Below the pieces are notes generated by a model. That model made no database searches and was not told the DNA's origin. It saw only the letters and a list, made by a program, of their open reading frames with translations. A program made the translations under genes and the position numbers. A DNA stretch of 64,000 nt from Xanthobacter dioxanivorans (GTDB lineage: Bacteria > Pseudomonadota > Alphaproteobacteria > Rhizobiales > Xanthobacteraceae), in contig NZ_CP063362.1 in NCBI RefSeq assembly GCF_016807805.1, positions 1,787,001 to 1,851,000 of the forward strand. The letters are read 5' to 3'. Below are positions 40,057 to 49,823 of the stretch, piece after piece. The stretch's first letter is position 1. Each line of letters starts with the position of its first letter.

Positions 40057-41905
40057 CGGCGAGCCATTCCTCTTCCGCCGCGGCGAGCTTCTCCACCGCC
40101 TCGGCGCGGGCCTTGGCGAAGCGGGCGGCATCGAACGGCTTCCGGGCATGCAGGTCCGGCTCGGCGAGCTTGGCGTCGATGCCGGCGATTTCCTTCTCCA
40201 GCTTCTCCACGCTGGCTTCCAGCTCGCGGACGCGCTTCTTGAGCGGGCCGGTGGGCGTCTTGCGCTTCTGGTCGGCCGGGGTGCCCTTCTTCGTCTCGGC
40301 ACTGTCCTTGCGGCCGGAATCGGTCATGCGGTCGCCGTCGGAGCGCGACAGCACCTCGGTGCGGTACTGGTCGAGGTCGCCTTCATAGGCCTTCACGGTG
40401 CCGCCGGCGACGCGCCACAGCCGCTCGGCGCAGGCCTCCAGCAGGTGCCGGTCGTGGGAGACGAGGATGACCGCGCCGGGAAAGTCGTTCAGCGCCTCGA
40501 TGAGGGCGGCGCGCGCCTCGATGTCCAGGTGGTTGGTGGGCTCGTCGAGGATGAGCAAATGCGGGCCGTTGAAGGTGGCGAGCCCCAGCAGCAGGCGCGC
40601 CTTCTCGCCGCCCGAGAGGGACGCGACCTTGGTGTCGGCGGCCCCGCCGGAAAACCCCATCTCCGCCGCCCGCGCCCGCACCCGGGCCTCGGGCGCGTCG
40701 GGCATGAGCTTGCGCACGTGCTGGGCGGGGCTGTCGCCGGGGACCAGCTCGTCGATCTGGTGCTGGGCGAGATAGGCCACTTCCAGCCTGTCGGCGCGCA
40801 CGAGGCTGCCGCTCTCCTCCTTCAGCCGGCCGGCGAGGAGCTTGGCGAAGGTGGACTTGCCGTTGCCGTTGGGGCCGAGCAGCGCGATCCGGTCGTCCTC
40901 GTCGATGCGAAGATCGAGGTTCCGCAGGATCGGCTTGCCGGGCACATAGCCGACCGACACATGGTCCATGACCACGATAGGCGGCGAGAGGAGCCGCTCG
41001 GGATGGCGGATGGAGATGGACGCCCCCTCCTCGCTCACCTGGGCGGCCAGCGGCTCCATGCGGGCCAGCGCCTTGAGGCGGGACTGGGCCTGCTTGGCCT
41101 TGGTGGCCTTGGCGCGGAAGCGGGCGACGAAGGATTCCATGTGGGCACGCTGCATCTCCTGCTTCTTGCGCGCCTTCTGGTCCAGCAGCAGCCGCTCGCG
41201 CCGCTGGCGGTCGAACGAGCTGAAGCCGCCCTTGTAGAGGGTCAGCTTCTGCCCGGTGAGGTGCAGGATGTGGTCGACGCTGGTGTCGAGCAGGTCGCGG
41301 TCATGGCTGATGAGGATCACCGTGCGCGGGTAGTGCGCGAGGTAGTCCTGGAGCCACAGGGTGCCTTCGAGGTCGAGATAGTTGGTGGGCTCGTCGAGCA
41401 GAAGCAGGTCGGGCTCGGTGAACAGCAGCGCGGCGAGCGCCACGCGCATGCGCCAGCCGCCCGAGAATTCCGAGCAGGGCCGCGCCTGCGCGCTCTCGTC
41501 GAAGCCGAGGCCGGCGAGGATGGTGGCGGCGCGGGCGGGGGCGGAATAGGCGTCGATGTCGAGCAGGCGCATCTCGATCTCGCCCATGCGCATGGGATCG
41601 GCGGCGGCCTCGCGCTCCGTCAGCAGCGCGGCGCGCTCGGTATCGGCGGCCAGCACGCGCTCGATGAGCGAATCCGGCCCCGCCGGCGCCTCCTGCGCCA
41701 CCCGGCCGATGCGAGTGCGGTTGGGCATGCGGATGGCGCCGGATTCCAGCTCCAGCTCGCCCACCAGGGCCTTGAACAGGGTGGTCTTGCCCGAGCCGTT
41801 GCGCCCGACCACGCCGACCCGCGCATTCTCGGGGATGGCCACCGAGGCATGGTCGATGAGCAGGCGCCCGGCGAGGCGCAGGGAAATATCGTCGAGAACG
41901 ATCAT
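40022..41905 (-). CDS. ABC-F family ATPase
   Basis: The 627-residue protein has two ABC domains without membrane helices: Walker A GRNGSGKTT and GPNGNGKST, signatures FSGGWRMRVALAALL and LSGGEKARLLLGLA, and Walker B LLLDEPTNYLD and LILDEPTNHLD. A linker rich in Arg/Lys (about 240-290) and a coiled-coil C-terminus place it near Uup/YheS. ABC-F proteins act on ribosomes, easing stalled translation or giving antibiotic protection. ATG 41905 was preferred over 41956. Confidence 0.93.
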   Translation of the reverse strand: MIVLDDISLRLAGRLLIDHASVAIPENARVGVVGRNGSGKTTLFKALVGELELESGAIRMPNRTRIGRVAQEAPAGPDSLIERVLAADTERAALLTEREAAADPMRMGEIEMRLLDIDAYSAPARAATILAGLGFDESAQARPCSEFSGGWRMRVALAALLFTEPDLLLLDEPTNYLDLEGTLWLQDYLAHYPRTVILISHDRDLLDTSVDHILHLTGQKLTLYKGGFSSFDRQRRERLLLDQKARKKQEMQRAHMESFVARFRAKATKAKQAQSRLKALARMEPLAAQVSEEGASISIRHPERLLSPPIVVMDHVSVGYVPGKPILRNLDLRIDEDDRIALLGPNGNGKSTFAKLLAGRLKEESGSLVRADRLEVAYLAQHQIDELVPGDSPAQHVRKLMPDAPEARVRARAAEMGFSGGAADTKVASLSGGEKARLLLGLATFNGPHLLILDEPTNHLDIEARAALIEALNDFPGAVILVSHDRHLLEACAERLWRVAGGTVKAYEGDLDQYRTEVLSRSDGDRMTDSGRKDSAETKKGTPADQKRKTPTGPLKKRVRELEASVEKLEKEIAGIDAKLAEPDLHARKPFDAARFAKARAEAVEKLAAAEEEWLAVSAELEAAAGS

Positions 41906-42012
41906 GCCGGCGCTTTTCGCAGGCGCGGCGAGCGGGGGCAAGGGGTGGGAACGCATGGCGCGGCGCCCGGTTCCCTCCCGAGGGGAGGATCGCGCTGTCG
42001 TCCTTCACCACC

Positions 42013-42041
42013 GTCATGCCCCGGCTTGTCCGGGGCATGAC
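42013..42041. repeat. Dispersed palindrome GTCATGCCCCGG-CTTGT-CCGGGGCATGAC
   Basis: A perfect 12-bp stem with a five-base loop lies between gcvPB and the ABC-F gene. It matches a palindromic intergenic repeat widespread in alphaproteobacteria; a degenerate copy lies at about 60749-60779 and a shorter one near 36215. It may also help end gcvPB transcription. Confidence 0.8.
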
Positions 42042-42072
42042 GACCGTTCGTGGGACCGGAGCCCTCTGCCCG

Positions 42073-43656
42073 CTATTCCGCCGCGTCGGGGATCGGCTCC
42101 GGCTTCACCCAGCGCAGCACCGGCGCGCGGGCGGCGCGGGTCTCGTCGAGGCGGCGGCGCGGGGCGTAATAGGGCGCGCCGAGGAAGCGCGCCTTGTCCC
42201 CGGCCTTCGCCGCCAAAGCGAGGTCGCGCAGGGCGGCGATGAACAGGTCCAGGGAGGCCTTGGACTCGCTCTCCGTCGGCTCGATGAGCATGGCGCCGTG
42301 CACCACCAGCGGGAAATACACCGTCATGGGGTGGTAGCCCTCGTCGATGAGGGCCTTGGCCACGTCCAGGGTCGAGATCCCCGTGCCGGCGAGCCAGGCG
42401 TCGTCGAACAGGGCCTCGTGCATGGCCGGGCGCTCGGCGAAGGGCGCGCTCATCACGTCCATGAGGCAGGCGCGGATGTAGTTGGCCGAGAGCACCGCAT
42501 CCTCGGAGGCCTGCCGCATGCCGTCGGCGCCGTGGGAGAGCATCCACGACAGCGCCCGCACGAACATGCCCATCTGGCCGTGGAAGGCGCTCATGCGGCC
42601 CAGCGCCTGCTGCGCCCCGTCCGCGCCCTGGTCCTCCACCAGCGCCAGCCCGTCCGCCGTGGCCACCAGCGCCGGCACCGGCGCGAAGGGGGCGAGCGCC
42701 GCCGAGAGCACCACCGGCCCCGCCCCCGGCCCGCCGCCGCCATGGGGCGTGGAGAAGGTCTTGTGCAGGTTGATGTGCATGGCGTCGACGCCGAGGTCGG
42801 CGATGCGCACCTTGCCGAGGATGGCGTTGAAGTTGGCGCCATCCGAATAGAAATAGGCCCCGGCTGCGTGCACCGCCTCGGCGATGGCCACCACATCGCG
42901 CTCGAACAGGCCGCAGGTGTTGGGGTTGGTGAGCATGAGGGCGGCCACCTCCGGCCCCAGCGCGGCCTTCACCGCCTCCGGGTCCACCGTGCCGTCGGCG
43001 CGCGCCGGGATGGAGCGCACCTCGTAGCCGATGAGGGCGGCGGTGGCGGGGTTGGTGCCGTGGGCGCTCTCCGGCACCAGCACCACGTGGCGCTTGGAGC
43101 CGCTTGCCTCGTGCGCGGCCTTGATGGCCATCATGCCGCACAGCTCGCCATGGGCGCCGGCCTTGGGCTGGAGCGCCACCGCCTGCATGCCGGTGAGTTC
43201 CAGGAGGTAGCGCGACAGCTCGCCCATGAGACCGAGCGCGCCCTGGACCGTGGACAGGGGCTGGAGCGGGTGCACGTCGGCGAAGCCCGGCAGCCGCGCC
43301 ATCTTCTCGTTGAGGCGCGGATTGTGCTTCATGGTGCACGACCCCAGCGGGAACAGGCCGCTGTCGATGCCGTAATTCATCCGCGACAGGCGCACGTAAT
43401 GGCGCATGGCTTCCGGCTCGCTGAGGCCGGGCAGCTCCAGCGGCGCGGTGCGGGCATGGCCGCCCAGGCGGTCCTTGAACGGCGCGGGCTCGGGCACGTC
43501 GACGCCGGTCACCTCGGTGCGGCCGATCTCGAACAGGAGCCCCTCTTCCAGGTCCAGGGCGCGGTTGCCGGTGAAGGTCTGCGGCCCCGCATAGGGGACG
43601 GACGTGGTGTCGGAAACGATCTGCGGCGTGGTGGCGCCGCGGCCTTCGCGGTTCAT
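42073..43656 (-). CDS. gcvPB: Glycine dehydrogenase (decarboxylating) subunit 2
   Basis: The 527-residue subunit is the PLP half of the P protein. The PLP lysine sits in HINLHKTFSTPHGGGGPG (about residue 299); LFPLGSCTMKHNPR and LTNPNTCGLFE are diagnostic. With gcvPA it decarboxylates glycine and passes the aminomethyl group to GcvH. Its ATG overlaps the gcvPA stop (TGATG). Confidence 0.96.
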   Translation of the reverse strand: MNREGRGATTPQIVSDTTSVPYAGPQTFTGNRALDLEEGLLFEIGRTEVTGVDVPEPAPFKDRLGGHARTAPLELPGLSEPEAMRHYVRLSRMNYGIDSGLFPLGSCTMKHNPRLNEKMARLPGFADVHPLQPLSTVQGALGLMGELSRYLLELTGMQAVALQPKAGAHGELCGMMAIKAAHEASGSKRHVVLVPESAHGTNPATAALIGYEVRSIPARADGTVDPEAVKAALGPEVAALMLTNPNTCGLFERDVVAIAEAVHAAGAYFYSDGANFNAILGKVRIADLGVDAMHINLHKTFSTPHGGGGPGAGPVVLSAALAPFAPVPALVATADGLALVEDQGADGAQQALGRMSAFHGQMGMFVRALSWMLSHGADGMRQASEDAVLSANYIRACLMDVMSAPFAERPAMHEALFDDAWLAGTGISTLDVAKALIDEGYHPMTVYFPLVVHGAMLIEPTESESKASLDLFIAALRDLALAAKAGDKARFLGAPYYAPRRRLDETRAARAPVLRWVKPEPIPDAAE

Positions 43657-44996
43657 CACAGCACCTCATTCAGGGTCGCGGCAAAAGCGGCGCGGTCGTC
43701 CGCGCTGGTGGTCTCGGTGGCGGCGACGAGGATGAGGGCGTCGAGGCCCGATTTCGGCGCCAGGCGCGAATACGGCACGCCGCCGAGGATGCCCTTCGCC
43801 GCCAGCTTCTCCACCACGTGCGACGCGGAGCCGGGCACGCGGATGGTGAATTCGTTGAAGAAGGTGTCGTTGAGCACCTCCACCCCCGGCACCACCGCCA
43901 GCCGGTCGGCGAGGTCGCAGGCGCCGGCGTGGTTGAGGCGGGCGAGGCGGGTGAGCCCGGTCTTGCCGAGCAGGCTCATGTGGATGGTGAAGGCCAGGGC
44001 GCACAGGCCCGAATTGGTGCAGATGTTGGAGGTGGCCTTCTCGCGGCGGATATGCTGCTCGCGGGTGGAGAGCGTCAGCACGAAGCCGCGCCGGCCCTCC
44101 GCGTCCACGGTCTCGCCGGCGAGGCGCCCCGGCATCTGACGCACGAACTTGGAGCGGGTGGCGAACAGGCCCACATAGGGACCGCCGAAATTCAGCGCGT
44201 TGCCGATGGACTGGCCTTCGCCTGCCACGATGTCGGCGCCCTGCGCCCCCGGCGGCTCGATGAGGCCCAGGGACACCGCCTCGGTGAACACGGCGACCAG
44301 CAGGGCGCCGGCCTTGTGGGCGGCCTCGGCGATGGGTTTCAGGTCCACGAGGTTGCCGAACACGTCCGGCGACTGCACCACCACGCAGGAACAGCCGGCG
44401 TCGATGGCGCCGATGATGTCCTCGCCGCCGGAGGGGGCGGGGGGCAGGGACACCACCTCGTCGCCGGCATAACGGGAGACGGTCTCCACCGTGGCGCGAT
44501 AGTGCGGGTGCAGGTTGCCGGCGAGCAGCGCCTTGCGGCGGCGGGTGACGCGGTGGGCCATCAGCACCGCCTCGGCGGTGGCGGTGGAGCCGTCATACAT
44601 GGAGGCGTTGGCCACCTCCATGCCGGTGAGCTCGGCCACCTGCGTCTGGAACTCGAACAGGTATTGCAGGGTGCCCTGGGCGATCTCGGGCTGGTACGGC
44701 GTGTAGGAGGTGAGGAATTCCGAGCGCTGGATCAGGTGGTCCACGCTCGCCGGCACGTGGTGGCGGTAGGCGCCGGCACCGACGAAGAAGGGCACCGAGC
44801 CGGCCGGCACGTTGCGGGAGGCGAGGCGGGCCAGCGCCCGCTCCACCTCCAGCTCGCCCTTGGCCAAAGGCAGGTTCGGCAGCTCGGTCTCGCGCTGGGC
44901 GAGGGGAATGTCGGCGAACAGGGCGTCCACCGAGGCGGCGCCGGTGCGCGCCAGCATCTCGGCGCGGTCCTCGGGGGTGAGGGGAAGATATCGCAT
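43656..44996 (-). CDS. gcvPA: Glycine dehydrogenase (decarboxylating) subunit 1
   Basis: The 446-residue N-terminal half of the split P protein begins [19 protein letters not shown]. Segments [40 protein letters not shown] and the later [16 protein letters not shown] are family hallmarks. It overlaps gcvPB and follows the OsmC-like gene by 15 bp. Confidence 0.96.
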   Translation of the reverse strand: MRYLPLTPEDRAEMLARTGAASVDALFADIPLAQRETELPNLPLAKGELEVERALARLASRNVPAGSVPFFVGAGAYRHHVPASVDHLIQRSEFLTSYTPYQPEIAQGTLQYLFEFQTQVAELTGMEVANASMYDGSTATAEAVLMAHRVTRRRKALLAGNLHPHYRATVETVSRYAGDEVVSLPPAPSGGEDIIGAIDAGCSCVVVQSPDVFGNLVDLKPIAEAAHKAGALLVAVFTEAVSLGLIEPPGAQGADIVAGEGQSIGNALNFGGPYVGLFATRSKFVRQMPGRLAGETVDAEGRRGFVLTLSTREQHIRREKATSNICTNSGLCALAFTIHMSLLGKTGLTRLARLNHAGACDLADRLAVVPGVEVLNDTFFNEFTIRVPGSASHVVEKLAAKGILGGVPYSRLAPKSGLDALILVAATETTSADDRAAFAATLNEVL

Positions 44997-45011
44997 GGGT
45001 CCGCCTTCCGG

Positions 45012-45485
45012 TCAGGCGAGGGTGAAGCGCGGCGTGATGATGATGTCCGCGCGCAGCGAATGGGCGACGTAGCACTCCTCGTGCGCCCGGTGGTGTAGGG
45101 CCGCCACGTCCTCGCCGCTCGGCAGCTTCTCGCCGGAGAACACCATCACCGGGTTGAGGCTGATGCGGGAGACGAACAGCTTGCCCTTCTCGTTGGGGGT
45201 CATCTCGCCCGTGGCCGCGTCCTCGTAGCTGTCCACGCGGAAGCCGGCGCGGCGGGCGAAATCGAGAGCGAAAAGCATGTGGCAGCTGGCGGCCGAGGCC
45301 ACCAGCGCCTCCTCCGGGTCCACCGCATCCTCGCGGGAGAGCGGCACCCGCACCGATGACGGCGCCGAGGAGCCGGGCACCTCGATGCCGTCGAAGGCCC
45401 AGACATGGCCGCGGGAATAGCGCCCGTCGGTGAAGGCGGCCTCGCCCCGCGCCCAGCGGATGGTGGCTTGGTAGTCGTGGGCCAT
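45012..45485 (-). CDS. OsmC/Ohr-family protein within the glycine cleavage operon
   Basis: The 157-residue protein has the OsmC fold with paired cysteines in SAASCHMLFALDFARRAGF and EECYVAHSL, able to reduce organic peroxides with a dithiol. It lies two bases after gcvH and 15 bp before gcvPA, so it must be in the same transcript. Its role beside the glycine genes is unclear; perhaps it protects the lipoyl group. Confidence 0.88.
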   Translation of the reverse strand: MAHDYQATIRWARGEAAFTDGRYSRGHVWAFDGIEVPGSSAPSSVRVPLSREDAVDPEEALVASAASCHMLFALDFARRAGFRVDSYEDAATGEMTPNEKGKLFVSRISLNPVMVFSGEKLPSGEDVAALHHRAHEECYVAHSLRADIIITPRFTLA

Positions 45486-45487
45486 GG

Positions 45488-45865
45488 TCAGCCCAGCGTG
45501 TCGAGGAAGGACTTGTAGGCGTGCTCGTTCATGAGGTCGTCGAGCTCGGCCGGGTTCGAGATCTTCAGCTTCAGGAACCAGCCCTTGCCTTCCGGGTCCT
45601 CGTTGACGAGGCCGGGGGCGCCTTCGAGCTCGCTGTTGACCTCCACCACCTCGCCGGTGAGGGGGGCGTAGACCTCGCTCGCCGCCTTCACGCTCTCCAC
45701 GACGGCGGCTTCCTTGCCCTTCTCCACCGCCTTGCCGATGTCGGGCAGCTCGACGAACACCACGTCGCCGAGCTGGCCCTGGGCGTAGTCGGAGATGCCG
45801 ACCACCGCCACGTCGCCCTCGACGCGCACATATTCATGGTCCTTGGTGTAGCGCACTTGCGTCAT
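45488..45865 (-). CDS. gcvH: Glycine cleavage system H protein
   Basis: This 125-residue carrier has the lipoyl-lysine Lys60 in [31 protein letters not shown] is the usual start. It shuttles the aminomethyl group between P, T and L proteins. It is three bases from the gcvT stop. Confidence 0.97.
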   Translation of the reverse strand: MTQVRYTKDHEYVRVEGDVAVVGISDYAQGQLGDVVFVELPDIGKAVEKGKEAAVVESVKAASEVYAPLTGEVVEVNSELEGAPGLVNEDPEGKGWFLKLKISNPAELDDLMNEHAYKSFLDTLG

Positions 45866-45868
45866 GGA

Positions 45869-47014
45869 TCAGGCCCCCGGCTTCTGCTTGCGCGCATAGC
45901 GCGTCGGAACGAATGGAAGAGACGTCACCACGGCGGGCAGGGCCTTGCCGCGGACGAGGATGTCGAGGCGGGTGCCGGGCGCGGCGAGGGCCGGCGGCAC
46001 GTAGCCCATGGCGATGGGCGCCTGCAGCGTCGGGGCGAAGCCGCCGGAAGTGACGACCCCGACCACCGCGCCGCCGGAGGCGATCTCCGCCCCCTCGCGG
46101 GCCGGGGCGCGCCCCTCCAGCTTCAGGCCCACCCGGACGCGGGCCGGGCCCTCGGCCAGCTCGCGCTGGATGCGTGCCGCGCCGGGAAAGCCGCCGCCTT
46201 CGCGCCGCCGCTTCTGCATGGACCACACCAGGGCCGCCTCCACCGGGGAGGTGGAAAGGTCGATGTCGTGGCCGTAGAGGCAGAGCCCGGCCTCGAGCCG
46301 CAGGCTGTCGCGCGCCCCGAGGCCGATGGCCTTCACCTCCGGCTCGGCGAGAAGAGCCGCCCACAGGGCCGCCGCCTGGTCTTCGGCCACGGAAATCTCG
46401 AAGCCGTCCTCGCCGGTATAGCCGGAGCGGGAGACCTCCACCGGAATGCCGTCGAAGGTGGTGGGGATGGCGCTCATGAAGTCGAGCGAGGCCGCCTCCG
46501 GCGCGTGCCGCGCCATGACGGTGGCGGCCTCGGGCCCCTGAAGGGCGAGGAGCGCCCGCTCGGGGCGGGTGACGAGGCGCACCGACGGCGGCAGGTGTTC
46601 GGCGATGTGGGCGAAGTCACCGGTCTTGCAGGCGGCGTTGACCACTAGGATGAGCGTGCCGTCCGCCTCCGGGGCGAGCGGGCGCGTCACCATGAAATCG
46701 TCGATGATGCCGCCGTCCGCGGCGAGGAGCTGGGAATAGCGCTGCTTGCCGGGGGAGAGATTGAGGAAATCGGCGGGGGCGAGGGCTTCCAGCGCCAGCG
46801 CGGTGGTGGCGTGGTCCGGCCCGACCAGCAGGGCCTGGCCCATGTGGGAGACGTCGAACAGGCCGGCGTGGGCGCGTGTCCAGCCGTGCTCGGCGAGGAT
46901 GCCGTCCGGATACTGCACCGGCATCTGGTAGCCGGCGAAGGGAACGATGCGCGCCCCGAGTGCGGCGTGGGCGGAATAAAGGGGTGTTTCGAGCAGCGGC
47001 TCGGATTGATCCAC
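45869..47014 (-). CDS. gcvT: Aminomethyltransferase (glycine cleavage T protein)
   Basis: The 381-residue T protein uses tetrahydrofolate to release ammonia and form methylene-THF. FAGYQMPVQYPDGILAEH, AGLFDVSHMGQ and the later VEVSRSGYTGEDGFEI are diagnostic. The GTG at 47014 has a GGGAG site; an upstream in-frame start at 47107 overlaps the riboswitch region and is unlikely. A tandem glycine riboswitch lies just upstream. Confidence 0.95.
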   Translation of the reverse strand: MDQSEPLLETPLYSAHAALGARIVPFAGYQMPVQYPDGILAEHGWTRAHAGLFDVSHMGQALLVGPDHATTALALEALAPADFLNLSPGKQRYSQLLAADGGIIDDFMVTRPLAPEADGTLILVVNAACKTGDFAHIAEHLPPSVRLVTRPERALLALQGPEAATVMARHAPEAASLDFMSAIPTTFDGIPVEVSRSGYTGEDGFEISVAEDQAAALWAALLAEPEVKAIGLGARDSLRLEAGLCLYGHDIDLSTSPVEAALVWSMQKRRREGGGFPGAARIQRELAEGPARVRVGLKLEGRAPAREGAEIASGGAVVGVVTSGGFAPTLQAPIAMGYVPPALAAPGTRLDILVRGKALPAVVTSLPFVPTRYARKQKPGA

Positions 47015-47119
47015 GAGGGACTCCCGGACGATAGCGCCAATTTCCGGATCCGGGTGCCGGGAGAATGCGTGACGCGACAAGCTTGCCAGGCAAACTCGTC
47101 GGCGCATGCTCCCGCGGAT

Positions 47120-47365
47120 CCGCGCGGCGCCCCCTCTGTCTGAAGGACCTGAGAGATTTCACCGTGCCTCGTGGAAGGGCGCGGCTTACTCCTTCGGTGA
47201 GCGACGAGGATGCGCGTCTCCGCGCAGTGCCGGCGCTGCTTTCCAGAGGCTCGTCCCCCTGCGGCCCTTGGTGCCTGAGCGGTTCCGGGGCGGTTGCGCC
47301 TTCGGCGCCGGCCTGGAACCTCGCGAGAGGAAAAAGGCCGGTCTCTCCCGCAGGGATCGTCCGAT
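47120..47365 (-). promoter_or_regulatory. Tandem glycine riboswitch upstream of gcvT
   Basis: On the minus strand two aptamers follow in order. The first (about 47365-47235) contains GGGAGAGACC, GCCGAAGGCGCAA and CTCAGGC with the terminal GGGGGACGAGCCTCTGGA. The second (about 47225-47120) contains ACCGAAGGAGTAAG and CTCTCAGGTCC with CAGACAGAGGGG. These are the known conserved pieces of the gcvT motif. Glycine binding should switch on the gcv operon, which starts about 100 bp further at 47014. Confidence 0.88.
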
Positions 47366-47479
47366 TGCGTCCGGTCCGAACCGGCCCGAACGCGGGTGCA
47401 GCATAGGCGAATGTCGGCGGGCGTCAACGCGGGGATGCGGAGGGCGGTCCGGTTTAAGGGCGGGGGGCGCCCGTCCGCC

Positions 47480-48274
47480 TCACTGCGGGGCCGGGCCGAA
47501 GACTTCCGGCGTGCTGTCGCCGGCCGGCTGGGCCGCCGGCTTGCGCGGCTTGGGCTTGGCGGCGGGCTTGGGCTTCTCGCGCGCCTCGGTGCCCTGCGGG
47601 TCGAAGCCCACATACACCACGTGGCGCTCCATCTCGGCCGGCTTCAGCAGCGGGAAGGAAATCTGCTCCTCCACCGCAGTGAAGGGGGCGTGGCCGGGAT
47701 CGGCCGGAACATCCACCTGCACCAGGAAGAATTTGGTGGTGAGGGTCTTCGGGCTCGGGCCCTCCTGCACCACGGCGATGCGGATGGGCACCCGCACCGG
47801 GCCCGGCGTGCCCTTCTCGCCCATGAGCACGCGGCCCTCTATGCCCACCTTCACCAGCATGGTGCCGCCGGCGATGGAGCACTCGCGGGCAAGCCGGCTG
47901 ATGCTGGCCTGGTAGCGCAGGGCGCCGCCCGGCTTGTCGGTGACCTGCCAGGTGGAGGCGCCGGTGCGCACCGTCACCGGCGGGCAGTCATAGACCTGGG
48001 TATCCGGCCCCGTCCCCACGGTGAGGACGCCGGTGGTGCCGCTGTTGACCACGCCGGCCGAGGAGGTGCCCGGCCGCGAGGCGACCCCGGTGTCCTGCGC
48101 GCCGAAGGCGCCGTCGAGCCCCTCGCCGGCGCCGCAGCCGGCGACCGCGAGGGCGAGGAACGCGGACAGGACCACCGCGATCGGAGCGCCGGACGGAGCG
48201 CCGGTCGGAGCGCCCTTGCCGCCGCGCCGCGCGGCGCGGCTGGCATGTGGAAGGGCGTGTTCTGCACGGGCCAT
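47480..48274 (-). CDS. Putative lipoprotein of unknown function
   Basis: The 264-residue product has a lipoprotein signal: hydrophobic VVLSAFLALAVAGC with the lipobox LAVAGC. The mature region has few motifs (DCPPVTVRTGASTWQVTD, VRVPIRIAVVQEG), reading as beta strands, and a Lys/Pro-rich end. A 12-bp repeat codes for the repeated GAP near the N-terminus (48180-48214). No family is recognised. It is transcribed in the same direction as the M16 genes upstream. Confidence 0.7.
   Translation of the reverse strand: MARAEHALPHASRAARRGGKGAPTGAPSGAPIAVVLSAFLALAVAGCGAGEGLDGAFGAQDTGVASRPGTSSAGVVNSGTTGVLTVGTGPDTQVYDCPPVTVRTGASTWQVTDKPGGALRYQASISRLARECSIAGGTMLVKVGIEGRVLMGEKGTPGPVRVPIRIAVVQEGPSPKTLTTKFFLVQVDVPADPGHAPFTAVEEQISFPLLKPAEMERHVVYVGFDPQGTEAREKPKPAAKPKPRKPAAQPAGDSTPEVFGPAPQ
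48180..48214. repeat. 12-bp tandem repeat in the lipoprotein gene
   Basis: CGGAGCGCCGG-type units recur three times, encoding repeated Gly-Ala-Pro with a Thr or Ser before the lipoprotein signal. The unit keeps the reading frame. Confidence 0.7.
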
Positions 48275-48446
48275 TGCGCTCAACTCCAGTCGCTCGATGT
48301 CAGATGCCGGCTTCGAGGCGGAGGCCGTTATAGCAAAGGATGCCGGTCCGCCGGAACCGCCCCCCGCCACCGACCGGCACCGGTGGCGGGGGGCGGCGGA
48401 GGGTTTTGCGCGGCATGGTTACCCGCGCCCGCGCCGGAACCGCGGT

Positions 48447-49823
48447 TCAGCCGCCCGAAAGGCCTTGCGGCTTGCCGACCACCACGGTGAGGGCATCGCG
48501 GGCGGTTGCGAGGCGCCCGGCCACGCGCTTCAGGTCGTCGAGGGTGACGGCGGTGATCAGCGCATTGCGCTTGTCGATGTAGTCGATGCCGAGCTCGTCG
48601 AGCTGGATCTGCAGGAGCTGACCCGCCACCTTGGAGGAGGTGTCGAAGCGCAGGGCGTAGCTGCCGGTCAGATAGCTCTTCGCCTCGTCCAGCTCGGTCT
48701 GGCTGGGGCCGTCCTTCAGGATCTTGCGGAACTCGTCGGTGATGATCGAGATGGATTCGCCCGCCCGCTCGTTCTTGGTGGCGGTGCCGGCGAACCACAG
48801 GCCGGTGTGGGAGAGGGCCACCTGATAGGAATAGACCGAGTAAGCAAGCCCGCGCGCCTCGCGCACCTCCTTGAACAGGCGGGAGGAGAAGGCGCTGCCG
48901 CCGAGGATGTGGTTGAGCACGAAGGCGGGGATGAAGTCCGGGTCGCGCCGCTCCAGGCCGCCCGTGCCCATCACCACCACCGACTGCGGCACGTCGAGCG
49001 GGATCACGTCCACCGTGCCGATCTTCTGCGGCGTCACGTTGGCCACCGGGGTAAGGGTGGCGGTGGCGGGCAGGGCGCCGAAGGTGGCGTCGAGCCGCTT
49101 GCCCAGTTCCGCCGCGTCGATGTCGCCGACCACCGCCACGCGCAGGTTCGAGCGGGCGAGGCTGCGCTTGGCGAAGCCGGCGATGTCGTCGCGGCTGATG
49201 CGCGGCATGCTTTCCAGCGTTCCATCCACCGGGCGGCCGTAGGGGTGGCCGGGGAAGGCGAGGGCGAACCAGCGCTCGTTGGCAATGGAGTTGGGCTCGG
49301 TGGAACGGCGGCGCAGCATGGCCATCTGCGCGGCGCGGATGCGCTCCACCGCCTCGGTATCGAAGCGCGGCTCGCTGACGGCGACGCGCAGCAGCTCGAA
49401 CGCCTTGTCGCGGTTGTCGGAGAGGGTGCGCAGCGAACCGCGGACATCGTCACGCCCGGCGTCGAAATGCAGCTCCACGGCATGGTCGGCCAAGGCGCGC
49501 TGGAAGGCCTCCGCGTCGAGCGTGCCGGCCCCCTCGTCGAGGAGGGAGGCGGTGAGGTTGGCAAGGCCCGGAAGGTCCTTGCCGTCCTGGGACGCGCCGC
49601 CGATGAAGGCGAACTCCACGGCGATGAGGGGCAGGGTGGTGTCGTGCACCAGCCAGGCCTTGATGCCGCCGGGACTGGTCACCTCGGTGATGCGGTTGGA
49701 CTGGGAGTGCGCCGCGTCGGCGGACAGAAGGGAAAGAGCCATCGTAACCATCGCAAAGAGGAGACGGCCGGCGCGCGCAGCGCTGCCGGCATGGGCGGGT
49801 GCCGTCGGGAGGGCCAGCCTCAC
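48447..49823 (-). CDS. M16 family protein without zinc site (partner subunit)
   Basis: The 458-residue protein has a signal-like N-terminus and the M16 fold, but the HxxEH motif is replaced (GLANLTASLLDEGAG). It should therefore be the non-catalytic partner of the upstream M16 peptidase, as in mitochondrial processing peptidase-like and bacterial pairs. Segment ALVAGDI-type text reads RVAVVGDIDAAELGKRLDAT, and GLERRDPDFIPAFVLNHILGG is typical. The start is GTG 49823, overlapping the upstream stop (GTGA). Confidence 0.88.
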   Translation of the reverse strand: MRLALPTAPAHAGSAARAGRLLFAMVTMALSLLSADAAHSQSNRITEVTSPGGIKAWLVHDTTLPLIAVEFAFIGGASQDGKDLPGLANLTASLLDEGAGTLDAEAFQRALADHAVELHFDAGRDDVRGSLRTLSDNRDKAFELLRVAVSEPRFDTEAVERIRAAQMAMLRRRSTEPNSIANERWFALAFPGHPYGRPVDGTLESMPRISRDDIAGFAKRSLARSNLRVAVVGDIDAAELGKRLDATFGALPATATLTPVANVTPQKIGTVDVIPLDVPQSVVVMGTGGLERRDPDFIPAFVLNHILGGSAFSSRLFKEVREARGLAYSVYSYQVALSHTGLWFAGTATKNERAGESISIITDEFRKILKDGPSQTELDEAKSYLTGSYALRFDTSSKVAGQLLQIQLDELGIDYIDKRNALITAVTLDDLKRVAGRLATARDALTVVVGKPQGLSGG

